A stretch of 64,000 nucleotides of DNA from Myxosarcina sp. GI1 (GTDB lineage: Bacteria > Cyanobacteriota > Cyanobacteriia > Cyanobacteriales > Xenococcaceae): positions 426-64,425 of the forward strand of contig NZ_JRFE01000013.1 of assembly GCF_000756305.1 (NCBI RefSeq), given 5' to 3'. Position 1 is the first letter of the stretch; each line of letters begins with the position of its first letter. The translations under genes and the position numbers were made by a program. This document shows, one piece after another, positions 55,464 through 64,000 of the stretch. Under the pieces are notes generated by a model that did not search any database, had not been told where the DNA came from, and saw only the letters and a list, made by a program, of their open reading frames with translations.

Positions 55464-55697
55464 TTAGGGCTTATCGTGCTGGTGACGAGAACGATTGATA
55501 TATTGACCGTGAATATTAACGCAATAGGGAACTAAGTAAGTAATTGCTCCCGATAACCACCGCTGACGGGTCATTTTACCTCGAAACAATGCCGTTCCGT
55601 GATTAATTACAAACAAAGTCGAACCGACTACCAAAGCCACCCGAAAAGCTGTGGGTGACAGTTTGGGATCGATTAAGGCTTTGATAAATTCTTTCAT
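55464..55697 (-). CDS. Nitrate/nitrite transporter NrtS-type protein
   Basis: A 77-residue membrane protein with two hydrophobic segments (FRVALVVGSTLFVINHG, about 18-34; LSGAITYLVPYCVNIHG, about 47-63). The motif MTRQRWLSGAITYLVPYCVNIHGQY identifies the NrtS family, described in Synechococcus as small nitrate/nitrite transporters acting as a pair. Only one copy is here, with no second copy or nitrate-assimilation gene beside it. A single-copy transport activity is uncertain. The region just downstream (GCCCTTAGGGC, about 55459) may be a terminator hairpin. Confidence 0.75.
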   Translation of the reverse strand: MKEFIKALIDPKLSPTAFRVALVVGSTLFVINHGTALFRGKMTRQRWLSGAITYLVPYCVNIHGQYINRSRHQHDKP

Positions 55698-55789
55698 TTT
55701 AAATACTTAGGCTGTAGCTTGTTTCCGATAGGCTAAAACCAGCCTATTAATTTGAGTATGATTTTAGTACAGTTTTGGAAGGTACAAAA

Positions 55790-56023
55790 ATGCCTCAGAT
55801 AAAAGTTAGCTTAAACGATAACAACCTAGATTTTGTAAATAAATTTCGAGACTATGGTTATAGTAGTAAATCTGCTATTGTTGACGATGCGGTAAGAAAA
55901 TTACATGAAAAATTGAGAAAAGAAATATTGCTCGAATCTACGGAACTCTATCAAGAAATATATCAAAGCAATCTGGAATTACAAGAACTTACCGATGATG
56001 CAGCAAGTTTATGTCTGGAATAG
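55790..56023 (+). CDS. Ribbon-helix-helix antitoxin-like protein
   Basis: About 77 residues from MPQIKVSLNDNNL, the start that fits a ribbon-helix-helix protein. IKVSLNDNNLDFVNKFRDYGYSSKSAIVDDAVRKLHEK is the DNA-binding part. The C-terminal region, ESTELYQEIYQSNLELQELTDDA, would bind a toxin. A short frame overlapping the stop codon looks like the start of a MazF/PemK toxin, but it breaks off. The gene therefore appears to be an orphan antitoxin. Confidence 0.8.
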   Translation: MPQIKVSLNDNNLDFVNKFRDYGYSSKSAIVDDAVRKLHEKLRKEILLESTELYQEIYQSNLELQELTDDAASLCLE

Positions 56024-56067
56024 CTTTCAGACTCAAAAGAAATGATATCGTCGATTTCTATCTATAA
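56011..56067 (+). pseudogene. Truncated MazF/PemK-like toxin remnant
   Basis: ATG at 56011 overlaps the antitoxin end by 13 bp. It encodes MSGIAFRLKRNDIVDFYL and then stops. FRLKRNDIVD resembles the N-terminus of MazF/PemK toxins (RGDIVxVDL). The remainder of the toxin is missing; no continuation was seen in other frames. The assignment rests on 18 residues only. Confidence 0.35.
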
Positions 56068-56178
56068 TATTACCCAAATACATTAAAACACACTTGAAAT
56101 TTGTGTTTGTAGTTCTACTTGCTATTTACTACTTTCTACTATTGTTTTCGGATTAAAAATATAATTTGTTGAAAAACT

Positions 56179-57720
56179 CTATTGATGGTAATCTTTGCCA
56201 GAACCGTATTGCCAAGCATCCAACCAGCGATGATAAAAATACTGTTGTTTGGTAGATAGATTGTCTGCTATTGGTTTTAGAGATTTGCCCAGGGGATACA
56301 AACCGCTATACAAAGCAAGATTGAAATAATGAACGAGCCAGTTTACTAAAGGATTGATGCCGACTTGCGGTATTATCGGCAACACTAACTTAGGATTTAC
56401 TAAAGGTAAGGTTTTTGCTAGCGGCACAAACTGAATCACATCTTGTAAAAAAGGTTTGAGAACGCCATCTCCCAACTTATCCATAACGGCAAAAACGCCG
56501 CTCATTAAATTATTTATTTGGTTGGGATCGGGATTTTTATTTACTCCGACACTCATAGTTTGCTGAAACAGCCAGGTAACAGAGATATTAGGTTGATATG
56601 GTTGCAGTAAAGCCAAATCTTTGCTGGACAAACTATCGGTACGTAAAGCTTCACTAACGCCATCAGTCAGTCGCTTGAGGTGTCGTATCATCGCTCCAAA
56701 ACCACCAAAACTGACGGGCGACTGTCCTCCAGCACTATCGCCAATGGGCAACAAGCGATCGCATGGTATAGTCAGGGGACTGTTATGATAGGCAGGAAAA
56801 AAACCAAATAAAAATCGCTCGAACTGTAGCTGTTCTAGCTCGATATTTTGATACTCTGGCAAAAGTCTTAAATACTCTTCCATAAAGTATTCTAAGCTGG
56901 GACGTTGAAAATGAGCATCTAAATAACTAAACATATAGGTGGTTCTGCCATCCCTGGCGGGAAAAGCTTCCCAGAAATACTGACAGTTATTAATAATGGG
57001 CGTAAAGGAATAAATCAAATCTCCCGTACTGTTTTCTGTATAGCCTTTGGCACAACTACCCACAACTACACACACCGCATCGGGTTTGATGCCGTTTCTA
57101 AATTGTTTTACGATTGGTGAAAAATGCCCCATCGCGTCGATTAACAAACGTGTTGTTAGTTTGGTTTCACCTGCGACTATTGCTACACCATCGGGATGAA
57201 CTGTAGCTGTTTCAAAAGCACTATTTTCTAGTAAATTACCGCCAGCTTTAATAAATTTTTGTTTGAGAATCTCTAATAAATAAACTGGATCGACACCAAT
57301 ATTTAAAACATCTTTAACCCAAACTTCTTTACCACCTAAAAAGCTAACTCTGGCAGGATTGTATTCAGTGGCGATCGCTCTATCTAGTTCGGCTTTAGTT
57401 AATAATTTTAGTTCGAGAAATACTTCTAATTCTTGACGCGAAATATTCCATTCCTGTTCTCTTCCCTCCAAAACACCTTTTTCAATTAATGTTACCTGCC
57501 AGCCCGTTTGTTGTAATGACGCACCTAAAAGTATTCCTAAAGTTCCACCACAAATAACAACATCTGTATCGTATTTATCTAGCTTTTCTTGATTCTTTGC
57601 AACTACTCGATCTGGCTCGATTTTACCTTCTTTTATCGCCTTCCAAAATTTATCTGCATTTCGCAAACCTGCCAAAATATCACTAGATTGCTGAGATAAA
57701 TACTTTTCAGTTAAACTCAT
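56179..57720 (-). CDS. cruP: CruP-type lycopene cyclase paralogue (FAD-dependent oxidoreductase)
   Basis: A 513-residue flavoprotein. The N-terminal Rossmann motif is VVICGGTLGILLGASLQQTG, about residues 52-72. Further conserved stretches are LLIDAMGHFSPIVKQ, FFPAYHNSPLTIPCDRLLPIGDSAGGQSPVSFGGFG and a C-terminal set of helices (about 400-513). It matches CruP, the cyanobacterial paralogue of lycopene cyclase CruA, implicated in limiting oxidative damage. Cyclase activity itself is doubtful for CruP. It is followed upstream on the same strand by a LysR regulator, and the two may form a unit. Confidence 0.7.
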   Translation of the reverse strand: MSLTEKYLSQQSSDILAGLRNADKFWKAIKEGKIEPDRVVAKNQEKLDKYDTDVVICGGTLGILLGASLQQTGWQVTLIEKGVLEGREQEWNISRQELEVFLELKLLTKAELDRAIATEYNPARVSFLGGKEVWVKDVLNIGVDPVYLLEILKQKFIKAGGNLLENSAFETATVHPDGVAIVAGETKLTTRLLIDAMGHFSPIVKQFRNGIKPDAVCVVVGSCAKGYTENSTGDLIYSFTPIINNCQYFWEAFPARDGRTTYMFSYLDAHFQRPSLEYFMEEYLRLLPEYQNIELEQLQFERFLFGFFPAYHNSPLTIPCDRLLPIGDSAGGQSPVSFGGFGAMIRHLKRLTDGVSEALRTDSLSSKDLALLQPYQPNISVTWLFQQTMSVGVNKNPDPNQINNLMSGVFAVMDKLGDGVLKPFLQDVIQFVPLAKTLPLVNPKLVLPIIPQVGINPLVNWLVHYFNLALYSGLYPLGKSLKPIADNLSTKQQYFYHRWLDAWQYGSGKDYHQ

Positions 57721-57748
57721 TAAAACCTCTATACAAGAAGAATATTTA

Positions 57749-58681
57749 CTATTTAACTTTAGCTAAAAGGCTCGAAGGCGGAAAAGACATTTTGGGACTT
57801 TCTTCTAAAAGATATTCTAAAAAAGTCTGAGCGATAACCGATAGTTTTTTGCCTGCCAGACAACACGCATACCAACGACGTTCGATAGGGAAATGTTCTA
57901 CATCCAGAACTGTTAAATCTCCAGAACCATCTTCAGAAATTAAACAGTGTTCTGACAAAATTGATATACCTAAATCTCCAGCGATCGCTTGTTTGATCGC
58001 TTCATTGCTGCCTAATTCTAATCTTACTTTGACCGATATATTGTGGCGATCGAATAGTTGATAGATTGCTTTTCTAGTACCAGAGCCTTTTTCTCGCATA
58101 ATAAACGGCTCATCGTTGAGACTATCCAAAGAAATATTTTTTTTCTCTGCTAAATGATGGTTTTTTGAAGCAACTACTACCAAAGGATTATCGAGAAAAG
58201 GTTTACTATGTAAATCTATATCTTGTGGTGGATTACTAACTATATATAAATCGTCTTGATTTTCCAACATTCGCCGTTGAATTTCTTGATGGTTGGTAAC
58301 TTTTAAGGCAATATCTATACCAGGATACTGCTTGCAAAAAGAACCTAATAATCGGGGAATAAAGTATTTAGCAGTAGTAATTACGCCTAAATGTAACTTT
58401 CCTTGTTTTGTACCTTTAAGGTCGGCTACTTTCATTTCTAAATTGTTTAATCTCTCGAAAATGTCCTGACAGGTAGCCAGCAGTTCTTTGCCAGCATCTG
58501 TAAGGTAGAGACTTTTGCCAATCTGCTCGAACAAAGGTAATCCGATTACTTTAGTTAGTTGTTTGATTTGACTGGAAACAGTTGGCTGAGTAATAAATAA
58601 TTCTTCTGCGGCGCGGGTAAAACTGCCATGACGCGCTACTGTTTCAAATACTTTTAGTTGATGTAGAGTTGCATGAAACAT
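57749..58681 (-). CDS. LysR-family regulator (CmpR/NdhR/CbbR type)
   Basis: A 310-residue regulator. The helix-turn-helix is LKVFETVARHGSFTRAAEELFITQPTVSSQIKQLTK. The effector domain has KLHLGVITTAKYFIPRLLGSFCKQYPGIDI and SNEAIKQAIAGDLGISILSE. This type regulates CO2 fixation or carbon uptake in cyanobacteria. It starts 174 bp from the TM2-SHOCT gene on the other strand and lies 28 bp before cruP on its own strand, so it is probably co-transcribed with cruP. Confidence 0.88.
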   Translation of the reverse strand: MFHATLHQLKVFETVARHGSFTRAAEELFITQPTVSSQIKQLTKVIGLPLFEQIGKSLYLTDAGKELLATCQDIFERLNNLEMKVADLKGTKQGKLHLGVITTAKYFIPRLLGSFCKQYPGIDIALKVTNHQEIQRRMLENQDDLYIVSNPPQDIDLHSKPFLDNPLVVVASKNHHLAEKKNISLDSLNDEPFIMREKGSGTRKAIYQLFDRHNISVKVRLELGSNEAIKQAIAGDLGISILSEHCLISEDGSGDLTVLDVEHFPIERRWYACCLAGKKLSVIAQTFLEYLLEESPKMSFPPSSLLAKVK

Positions 58682-58855
58682 AATATATTTAGATAATTAC
58701 AGATTAATCATATACTAAAATCAATGCGTTTTTTGTTTGGCATAACATAATCTATATATTATATTTTCTTATATAATTATTTTTGTATGCAATAGTCGCG
58801 ATCGCCAAAAGATAAGTTAAAGTGAACGGGAAAAATAGCAGAGCTAAATTTATTT

Positions 58856-59257
58856 ATGTCTTTATTAGATAAATTAGATAAACTATTTCAGCATCGTAAA
58901 GAGCGACGAATAGCAGCAATCTTGGCTTTGAGTGGAACTATACTTCCGATCGCAGGACTGCATAAAATATATTTGGGTCAGCCATTATGGGGAGTTATTT
59001 ATCTACTGTTATGGTCTACTCCAATACCCCGTATTGCTTCGGCTATTGATGCTGTTTGGTATTTGGTGCAGGATTCAGAGCAGTTTCAACTCCAATTTAG
59101 CGGCAATAGCAACCGCAAGTTAAATACCAACGATACTCAGCAAATAAGTACAGTCGCTGGCGCAATTAGAGAATTAGAGCGTTTGCGTCAGGATGGTTTG
59201 GTTAGCGAATATGAATTCGAGCAAAAACGCCGTAAGTTGTTAGATCGCATTGTTTGA
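58856..59257 (+). CDS. TM2-domain protein with SHOCT tail
   Basis: A 133-residue membrane protein. Two hydrophobic spans lie near residues 19-36 and 45-60 around the TM2-like motif GLHKIYLGQPLWGVIYLLLW. A polar linker follows, then the C-terminal SHOCT motif AIRELERLRQDGLVSEYEFEQKRRKLLDRI. The combination is common in bacteria; its role is unknown. It is preceded by a divergent LysR gene. A palindrome follows the stop by 15 bp. Confidence 0.85.
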   Translation: MSLLDKLDKLFQHRKERRIAAILALSGTILPIAGLHKIYLGQPLWGVIYLLLWSTPIPRIASAIDAVWYLVQDSEQFQLQFSGNSNRKLNTNDTQQISTVAGAIRELERLRQDGLVSEYEFEQKRRKLLDRIV

Positions 59258-59271
59258 CAAAAAGGTCGGCA

Positions 59272-59296
59272 GGGGCAAAGCATTGCCATGCCCGTA
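59272..59296. repeat. GGCA/TGCC-type palindrome after TM2 gene
   Basis: GGGGCAAAGCA then TTGCCATGCCC form an imperfect inverted repeat 15 bp after the stop codon. Same type as at 49135 and 61384. Confidence 0.6.
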
Positions 59297-59329
59297 CAGG
59301 CGATATCAGATTATCTTTAGCCAATAATA

Positions 59330-59842
59330 ATGTTTAATTGGTCGCAGATTGGAATTAGAAACCGCATTTTAAACGATCCTTATTATCGCTTTCAGTCACT
59401 TACAGAAGTTGCGATCGCGGCAGAGTTAGGGATTAAAATTAATGTCAATCAGGCTAGTATTGACGATTGGTTGAGATTGCCTGGTTTTTCAATTCATCAG
59501 GCGCGATCGCTGGTAGATTTGGTAGGTATGGGAGTACAGCTATTGTGTATTGAAGATGTTGCTGCCGCTATTAGCTTACCAGTCCAACGTTTGAAGCCAC
59601 TAGAGCCGATATTACAGTTTGAATATTACGATCGCCTCAGTCCTTTAAGTCCGCAAAAAGTAAATCCCAATACCGCTTCGTTAGCCGAAATTGCTCAAAT
59701 TCCAATTGTAGACAAGACTTTAGCCGAGAAAATGGTTGCAGAGCGTCAACAACAGGGGTATGCTAATTTGGCAGATTTACAGCGTCGTTTAGAGTTAGAT
59801 GGTCGGGCGATCGCGCAACTGATGTACTATTTGCAGTTTTAG
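59330..59842 (+). CDS. Helix-hairpin-helix (ComEA-like) protein
   Basis: A 170-residue protein with two HhH units: INVNQASIDDWLRLPGFSIHQARSLVDL (about residues 40-67) and VNPNTASLAEIAQIPIVDKTLAEKMV with a following ANLADLQRRLEL. No signal peptide is visible, unlike a typical ComEA. It may bind DNA non-specifically. A role in competence is only suggested by the fold. It lies 73 bp after the TM2 gene. Confidence 0.8.
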   Translation: MFNWSQIGIRNRILNDPYYRFQSLTEVAIAAELGIKINVNQASIDDWLRLPGFSIHQARSLVDLVGMGVQLLCIEDVAAAISLPVQRLKPLEPILQFEYYDRLSPLSPQKVNPNTASLAEIAQIPIVDKTLAEKMVAERQQQGYANLADLQRRLELDGRAIAQLMYYLQF

Positions 59843-60043
59843 AAACAGCGATTTTGTGAATGGCGATCGCTTGCCAGAAATTTTCACTTGACTTTCCAGA
59901 CAATCGCTACAAAGACGCGATCGCTACTAATTATTAACTAACCGCTAACAATCATTTCCAAGAAATGACTACAAGACCGCTTCTAGTTTTTCTTATACTA
60001 AGATGATAGATCTATCGCAATATTAAGTAACTCATTATAGTAA

Positions 60044-61387
60044 ATGAATAACGCTACTAAAAAATATAATATTGTTACCTTTGGTTGCCAGATGAACAAA
60101 GCCGACTCCGAACGGATGGCTGGAATTTTGGAAACTATGGGTTTTGCAGCATCAGAAGATCCCAACGAAGCCGATTTAGTTCTTTATAATACCTGCACGA
60201 TTCGAGATAATGCCGAACAAAAGGTATATTCTTATTTAGGCAGACAAGCCAAACGCAAACATCAGCAACCAGATTTAACTTTAGTTGTAGCTGGCTGTGT
60301 GGCACAACAGGAAGGAGAGCAGCTATTGCGACGGGTACCAGAATTAGATCTGGTTATGGGACCCCAACACGCCAACCGTTTACAGGATTTATTACAGCAG
60401 GTATACGATGGCAATCAGGTTGTAGCTACCGAACCAATTCATATCGTTGAAGATATTACCAAACCCCGTCGCGACAGTAGCGTTACAGCTTGGGTAAATA
60501 TTATTTACGGCTGCAACGAACGCTGTAGCTATTGCGTCGTTCCCAACGTTCGCGGAACGGAACAGTCTCGGACTCCAGAAGCAATTAAAGCCGAGATGGA
60601 AGAATTGGGACGACAGGAATATAAAGAAATTACGCTACTCGGTCAAAATATCGATGCCTACGGTAGAGATTTGCCAGGCAGTACGCCAGAAGGCAGACAC
60701 AAACACACTCTGACGGATTTACTTTACTACGTCCACGATGTTTCAGGTGTAGAACGCCTGCGTTTTGCTACCAGTCATCCTCGCTATTTTACGGAAAGAT
60801 TGATTCGTGCCTGCAGCGAGTTGCCCAAGGTTTGCGAACATTTTCACATTCCCTTTCAGTCTGGAGATAACGAGATTCTCAAGGCAATGAAGCGGGGTTA
60901 CACCCACGAAAAATACCGCCGCATTATCGATACAATTCGCCGATATATGCCCGATGCGGCTATTAGTGCCGATGCTATAGTAGGTTTTCCAGGTGAAACC
61001 GAGGCGCAGTTTGAGAATACTTTAAAGTTAGTTGAGGATATTGGTTTCGATTTAATTAATACTGCGGCATATTCTCCTCGTCCTGGTACGCCAGCAGCTT
61101 TGTGGGACAATCAAATAAGTGAGGAAATAAAAAGCGATCGCCTGCAAAGATTGAATCATTTAGTAGCAGCTACCGCCGCAGCGCGTTCGGATCGCTATCT
61201 AAATCGTGTCGAAGAAGTATTAGTAGAAGCACAAAACACCAAAGATCCTTCACAGGTAATGGGAAGAACCAGAGGCAACCGTCTGACCTTTTTTCCTGGA
61301 AAGATTGAAAAGTTAGAAGGAAAAACCGTCAGAGTAAAAATTACCGAATCTCGCGCCTTTAGTATTACGGGAGAAATGGTTGTGTAG
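60044..61387 (+). CDS. miaB: tRNA methylthiotransferase MiaB
   Basis: A 447-residue radical-SAM enzyme that adds a methylthio group to N6-isopentenyladenosine-37 in tRNA. The N-terminal UPF0004 domain has [14 protein letters not shown] and [14 protein letters not shown]. The radical-SAM cluster is [13 protein letters not shown] (about residue 156). The TRAM domain is at the end ([13 protein letters not shown]...[19 protein letters not shown]). No defect is seen. It is a single gene. Confidence 0.96.
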   Translation: MNNATKKYNIVTFGCQMNKADSERMAGILETMGFAASEDPNEADLVLYNTCTIRDNAEQKVYSYLGRQAKRKHQQPDLTLVVAGCVAQQEGEQLLRRVPELDLVMGPQHANRLQDLLQQVYDGNQVVATEPIHIVEDITKPRRDSSVTAWVNIIYGCNERCSYCVVPNVRGTEQSRTPEAIKAEMEELGRQEYKEITLLGQNIDAYGRDLPGSTPEGRHKHTLTDLLYYVHDVSGVERLRFATSHPRYFTERLIRACSELPKVCEHFHIPFQSGDNEILKAMKRGYTHEKYRRIIDTIRRYMPDAAISADAIVGFPGETEAQFENTLKLVEDIGFDLINTAAYSPRPGTPAALWDNQISEEIKSDRLQRLNHLVAATAAARSDRYLNRVEEVLVEAQNTKDPSQVMGRTRGNRLTFFPGKIEKLEGKTVRVKITESRAFSITGEMVV

Positions 61388-61405
61388 GAGCAAGGCAATG
61401 CCTCG
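61384..61405. repeat. GGCA/TGCC-type palindrome at miaB end
   Basis: GTAGGAGCAAGGCA and TGCCTCGCC form an inverted repeat overlapping the miaB stop codon. A related half (GCCAATGCTTTGCCC) follows about 15 bp later. Confidence 0.6.
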
Positions 61406-61605
61406 CCAGCACAAATACAAGCCAATGCTTTGCCCGAACAGACAATTATTGCGATAAAAGCCTAAGTATTATTACCGATCGCCCATAGTTTAGGTTGCCA
61501 AAGATAACTCAATTGTAAATATTTGCTTAAAATTTCCCCCAAAAACATAAAAATTGTGCCATACACAAATAGCAATAATACAATCCGAAGCTAATTTTCC
61601 TTATT

Positions 61606-63009
61606 ATGCGCTTGAGTCTTTTAGGTAAACTATCGATCTATACGGCTATTCTGGCTATACCCCAACTAATAGTTCCCACTTCCGACACTGCCTCTTGCTG
61701 GAAGGCGATCGCCGCAGAGGTAACAGAATATGGCGAACCTGGAGAACAGGGAGTGACGGGAGCTAAAGGCAAGGACGGACGCAATAGCGATAGCCTTACT
61801 GTATTTGCAGACGGTTCGCCAATGACTTTAGATTTGTCTGGAGAAAATGGTTATCCTGGTGGGGTTGGTGGTAAGGGTACCAATGCTGTTTGCGATGAGC
61901 AGCCCAAAGATTTAAACAAAGATATACGCAGTTCTAACGGCGGTAATGGTGGCGACGGCGGTAACGGTGGTGCGGGTGGTAATGGTGGAGAATTAACCGT
62001 CTATACTACCGATAAACGCAATCTCCAGCAGATCTACGTAATTGCTACTGGAGGAGAAGGTGGCAGTCCTGGTGCTGGAGGAGAAGGCGGCAGCGGTTGT
62101 CAGTGCGATACTAATTATTGGGATCGCGAAACTTGTACGGGTAAACCTGGAAGTCCCGACTATAACTGCACCACTAGCGAATTTCAATGTCTTGATGGTT
62201 ATTCTGGCAGAAAAGGCAGAGAAGGTATCGACGGTAGAGAAGGGCGTTTGGGTAAGCTGACTTTAATTAACTCCGAAAAATCTCTCGCGCCAGACCAACC
62301 TGAAGCTGCAATTCCCATTAACCAACTTCAAGAGCGAGGGGTGACTCTCTCTAAAAATATTTGGGAAACCAAAACAGGTGCGACCAAATTATTTGCTCCA
62401 GGTTCTATATTAAGGGACGAATACCAAGAATTAGTAGCACGCAATGAACATACGGTTCTGGTCGTTTGGGATGCACCCCAGCCTGTAGGTGAGTTTGCCG
62501 ATGAAGAGGTGACTTTAAGTCTGAAAGGAGAAAATGATGCTAACGTTACGCTACCAGACGATCTCTGGTTAGAAACCACTACCCTCAAACAGGATAAAGT
62601 TACCGAACTGTTTGTTTTTAATGCCGTTAAAGAAAAAAATGTCACTAGACTAACCAGCAAAGGAGTATCGGGAAATGGTAGCAATCTTCAATGGGAAATA
62701 GTAGATAAAGCTAACCAATCTGATGTCTTAAATACAGACTTTACCATCGCCTATCGAGTTAGTCCTTCTTCAGAAGAAGCCAGGTTTCGTCGAGTGTACG
62801 ACTACGAAACTAAATATAGTGGTGAGGTTCCTGCCGAGGCGATTATTCGCGAAGGCGATCGCTTTACTTTAGAATTGGGTAAATTACCCGTTCCCCCAGA
62901 ATCTCTTCAGCCAGGTGTAGCCATAGAAGTTTCTCTGGTTGCCAATCGCTCTTTAGGCGATCGCTCGAAAGAGCAAAAAATGTTTATTCGCGACATCATT
63001 GAAGACTGA
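61606..63009 (+). CDS. Exported collagen-like glycine-rich protein
   Basis: A 467-residue protein with a signal peptide-like start (MRLSLLGKLSIYTAILAIPQLIV). Residues about 44-60 have Gly-X-Y repeats (GEPGEQGVTGAKGKDG), followed by Gly/Asn-rich tracts (GGNGGDGGNGGAGGNGG and GGEGGSPGAGGEGGSG). A cysteine-rich insert follows (CQCDTNYWDRETC...DYNC...FQC) and another collagen-like run (GRKGREGIDGREGRLG). The second half (about 230-467) is globular, with beta-sandwich-like sequence and no recognised domain. Collagen-like proteins in cyanobacteria are linked to envelopes or adhesion. The gene stands alone. Confidence 0.8.
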   Translation: MRLSLLGKLSIYTAILAIPQLIVPTSDTASCWKAIAAEVTEYGEPGEQGVTGAKGKDGRNSDSLTVFADGSPMTLDLSGENGYPGGVGGKGTNAVCDEQPKDLNKDIRSSNGGNGGDGGNGGAGGNGGELTVYTTDKRNLQQIYVIATGGEGGSPGAGGEGGSGCQCDTNYWDRETCTGKPGSPDYNCTTSEFQCLDGYSGRKGREGIDGREGRLGKLTLINSEKSLAPDQPEAAIPINQLQERGVTLSKNIWETKTGATKLFAPGSILRDEYQELVARNEHTVLVVWDAPQPVGEFADEEVTLSLKGENDANVTLPDDLWLETTTLKQDKVTELFVFNAVKEKNVTRLTSKGVSGNGSNLQWEIVDKANQSDVLNTDFTIAYRVSPSSEEARFRRVYDYETKYSGEVPAEAIIREGDRFTLELGKLPVPPESLQPGVAIEVSLVANRSLGDRSKEQKMFIRDIIED

Positions 63010-63106
63010 TTGGTTTATTTTTGAAATTGTACAGCGATCGCGCCAGAGGTAATAATTACCAGCTGCGATCGCTTCTAAACGAAGTTAATAAACGAAAGAA
63101 TCTTAG

Positions 63107-64000
63107 CTATCTCAAATAACTATCTAATAATTTAATCTCTAATTCAATCGCTTTAGCTGCTCGTGCCGCTCCATCAACAGCCATAATTTCGTTCCACTTA
63201 CTCACATCGAGGGTTTTCAATCTTGCTAAAAGCGTTTTTATTGTATTACCGTCGGGAAAAGTATTGGCTACCAAACACAAACCAAGCCGTTCTAAAATCT
63301 TGGCTTTGATTTTTTGTTCGTCAAAGGGGCGAAATTCAGGTATACATAAAAATGGAATTCGCGCAGTACCAATTTCCATAACGGTATTGTTACCTCCAGA
63401 AGCGATCGCCACATCGGCAGCTTTAAGATATAAATAGGTATCTTCGCACCAACCCAAACTACAAAGGTTATGCGGTAAACTGCCACCTTCTTTATCGGTT
63501 TCACCCACAATTAACCACAACCAGTCTGGTGTTACCGAGGCAACCGCAGCTATTTTTGTTAGAGAATGACAATTTCCACCTCTGCCATTGAGTACTAAAA
63601 CTACCTGTTGCTGGGGAGAGATATTTAGCTCGGCTCTAGCAGCAGATTTGGTCAAACAACGCTCTGAGTAGCGAGAAAAACCAGGAGCATAAATTGTTTT
63701 AGCTTTTATCCAGTTTGGTGTTTGAGGGACTTCTAGAAGCTGGGGATAGGTAGCAAAGAGTTTGTATGCCGCATCGTAACCACAGACATGAGGCAAGTCC
63801 GAGCGTTCGCCGTGTTGCCGCACTCCGATGACTGGTACTCCTAAAAATCTTAAAAATTGGGTTATTTCTGCCGATACATCGACTATTATCGCCGTTGGCT
63901 GCTTTTGTTCTACCCAATTAGCTATTTTTACCGCTCTTTGACGATAGGTTGCAGCATAGTAAGGAGCGTAGTGAAAAGAATGAGTCTGACAATTCTGGTT
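63107..64000 (-). CDS. Glycosyltransferase, MurG-like fold (partial)
   Basis: The minus-strand frame is open to base 64000, so the N-terminus lies outside the window. At least 297 residues are present. Features are EQKQPTAIIVDVSAEITQFL and GVPVIGVRQHGERSDLPH, then the GT-B C-terminal half with VVLVLNGRGGN, LSLGWCEDTYLYLKAADVAIASGGNNTVMEIG and PFLCIPEFRPFDEQ. This resembles UDP-sugar glycosyltransferases of the MurG/glycosyltransferase 28 type. Its acceptor cannot be told. Confidence 0.75.
   Translation of the reverse strand, partial: NQNCQTHSFHYAPYYAATYRQRAVKIANWVEQKQPTAIIVDVSAEITQFLRFLGVPVIGVRQHGERSDLPHVCGYDAAYKLFATYPQLLEVPQTPNWIKAKTIYAPGFSRYSERCLTKSAARAELNISPQQQVVLVLNGRGGNCHSLTKIAAVASVTPDWLWLIVGETDKEGGSLPHNLCSLGWCEDTYLYLKAADVAIASGGNNTVMEIGTARIPFLCIPEFRPFDEQKIKAKILERLGLCLVANTFPDGNTIKTLLARLKTLDVSKWNEIMAVDGAARAAKAIELEIKLLDSYLR

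Noticed and set aside
1-64000. CRISPR array
   Set aside because: No regularly spaced direct repeats of 25-40 bp; repeats present are palindromes or heptamers.

Overview
This window is a piece of a cyanobacterial chromosome. The octamer GCGATCGC (HIP1) and its core CGATCG recur throughout. The gene set includes Psb27, a one-helix high-light-inducible protein, GGPP synthase, a CruP-like lycopene cyclase paralogue, glycolate dehydrogenase subunits GlcE and GlcF, a cyanobacterial-type Hfq beside dapF, and many small protein families known almost only from cyanobacteria (DUF4327, Sll0787, DUF4112, NrtS). The DNA is AT-rich and the repeat content is high. That would fit a coccoid or baeocyte-forming lineage, but the sequence seen here does not settle the genus.

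Layout. 1-1.74 kb: tail of a superfamily 1 helicase and a dead IS4-type element. 2-7.3 kb: metH, a small membrane protein, a higBA toxin-antitoxin pair with a clear operator-like palindrome, and a universal stress protein. 7.7-10.3 kb: ureABC, with an unusually divergent UreC and no accessory genes nearby. 10.3-11 kb: a broken REP-associated transposase carrying palindromes. 11-20 kb: yqeY, hfq/dapF, a convergent metallophosphoesterase and beta-propeller phytase pair, a SUKH protein, a PurM-like protein, tRNA-Leu(UAG) and a secreted glycosidase-like protein. 20-30 kb: psb27, pstB facing a secreted CpcT/CpeT-like gene across a multi-repeat Pho box, dnaB, rbfA-nagZ, two DUF4327 paralogues with a possible structured RNA between them, and crtE. 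30-45 kb: recN, queF, hli, a GH57/DUF3536 protein, a large multi-domain response regulator, a Uma2 nuclease, an unknown gene split by an IS630 element, and ppsA. 45-64 kb: rplI, htpG, rpmB, a membrane-tethered receiver protein, glcF/glcE, a GNAT protein, nrtS, an orphan antitoxin, cruP, a LysR regulator, a TM2-SHOCT protein, an HhH protein, miaB, a collagen-like secreted protein and a glycosyltransferase cut by the window edge.

Themes. Phosphate scavenging is over-represented: pstB, a phytase, a metallophosphoesterase and a Pho-box regulon candidate. Nitrogen and carbon supply appear as urease, NrtS, glycolate oxidation and PEP synthase. Most genes are ordinary housekeeping genes in short or single-gene units.

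The most unusual signal is in the repeats. Blocks of short tandem hairpins with 3-9 bp arms lie inside an IS4 transposase, inside a REP-associated transposase, in frame inside nagZ, and between uspA and ureA. Their sequences differ but the architecture is similar, and many loops are short purine triloops (AAA, AGA, GAA). A second palindrome family built on GGCA..TGCC sits just after the stop codons of htpG, a TM2 gene and miaB, and a perfect 28-nt relative lies inside the REP-associated transposase. A third class, heptamer tandem repeats, occurs between genes with a different heptamer at each site. Coordinates, palindromes and reading frames were checked by eye. Family names come from recognition of motifs, not from database searches.
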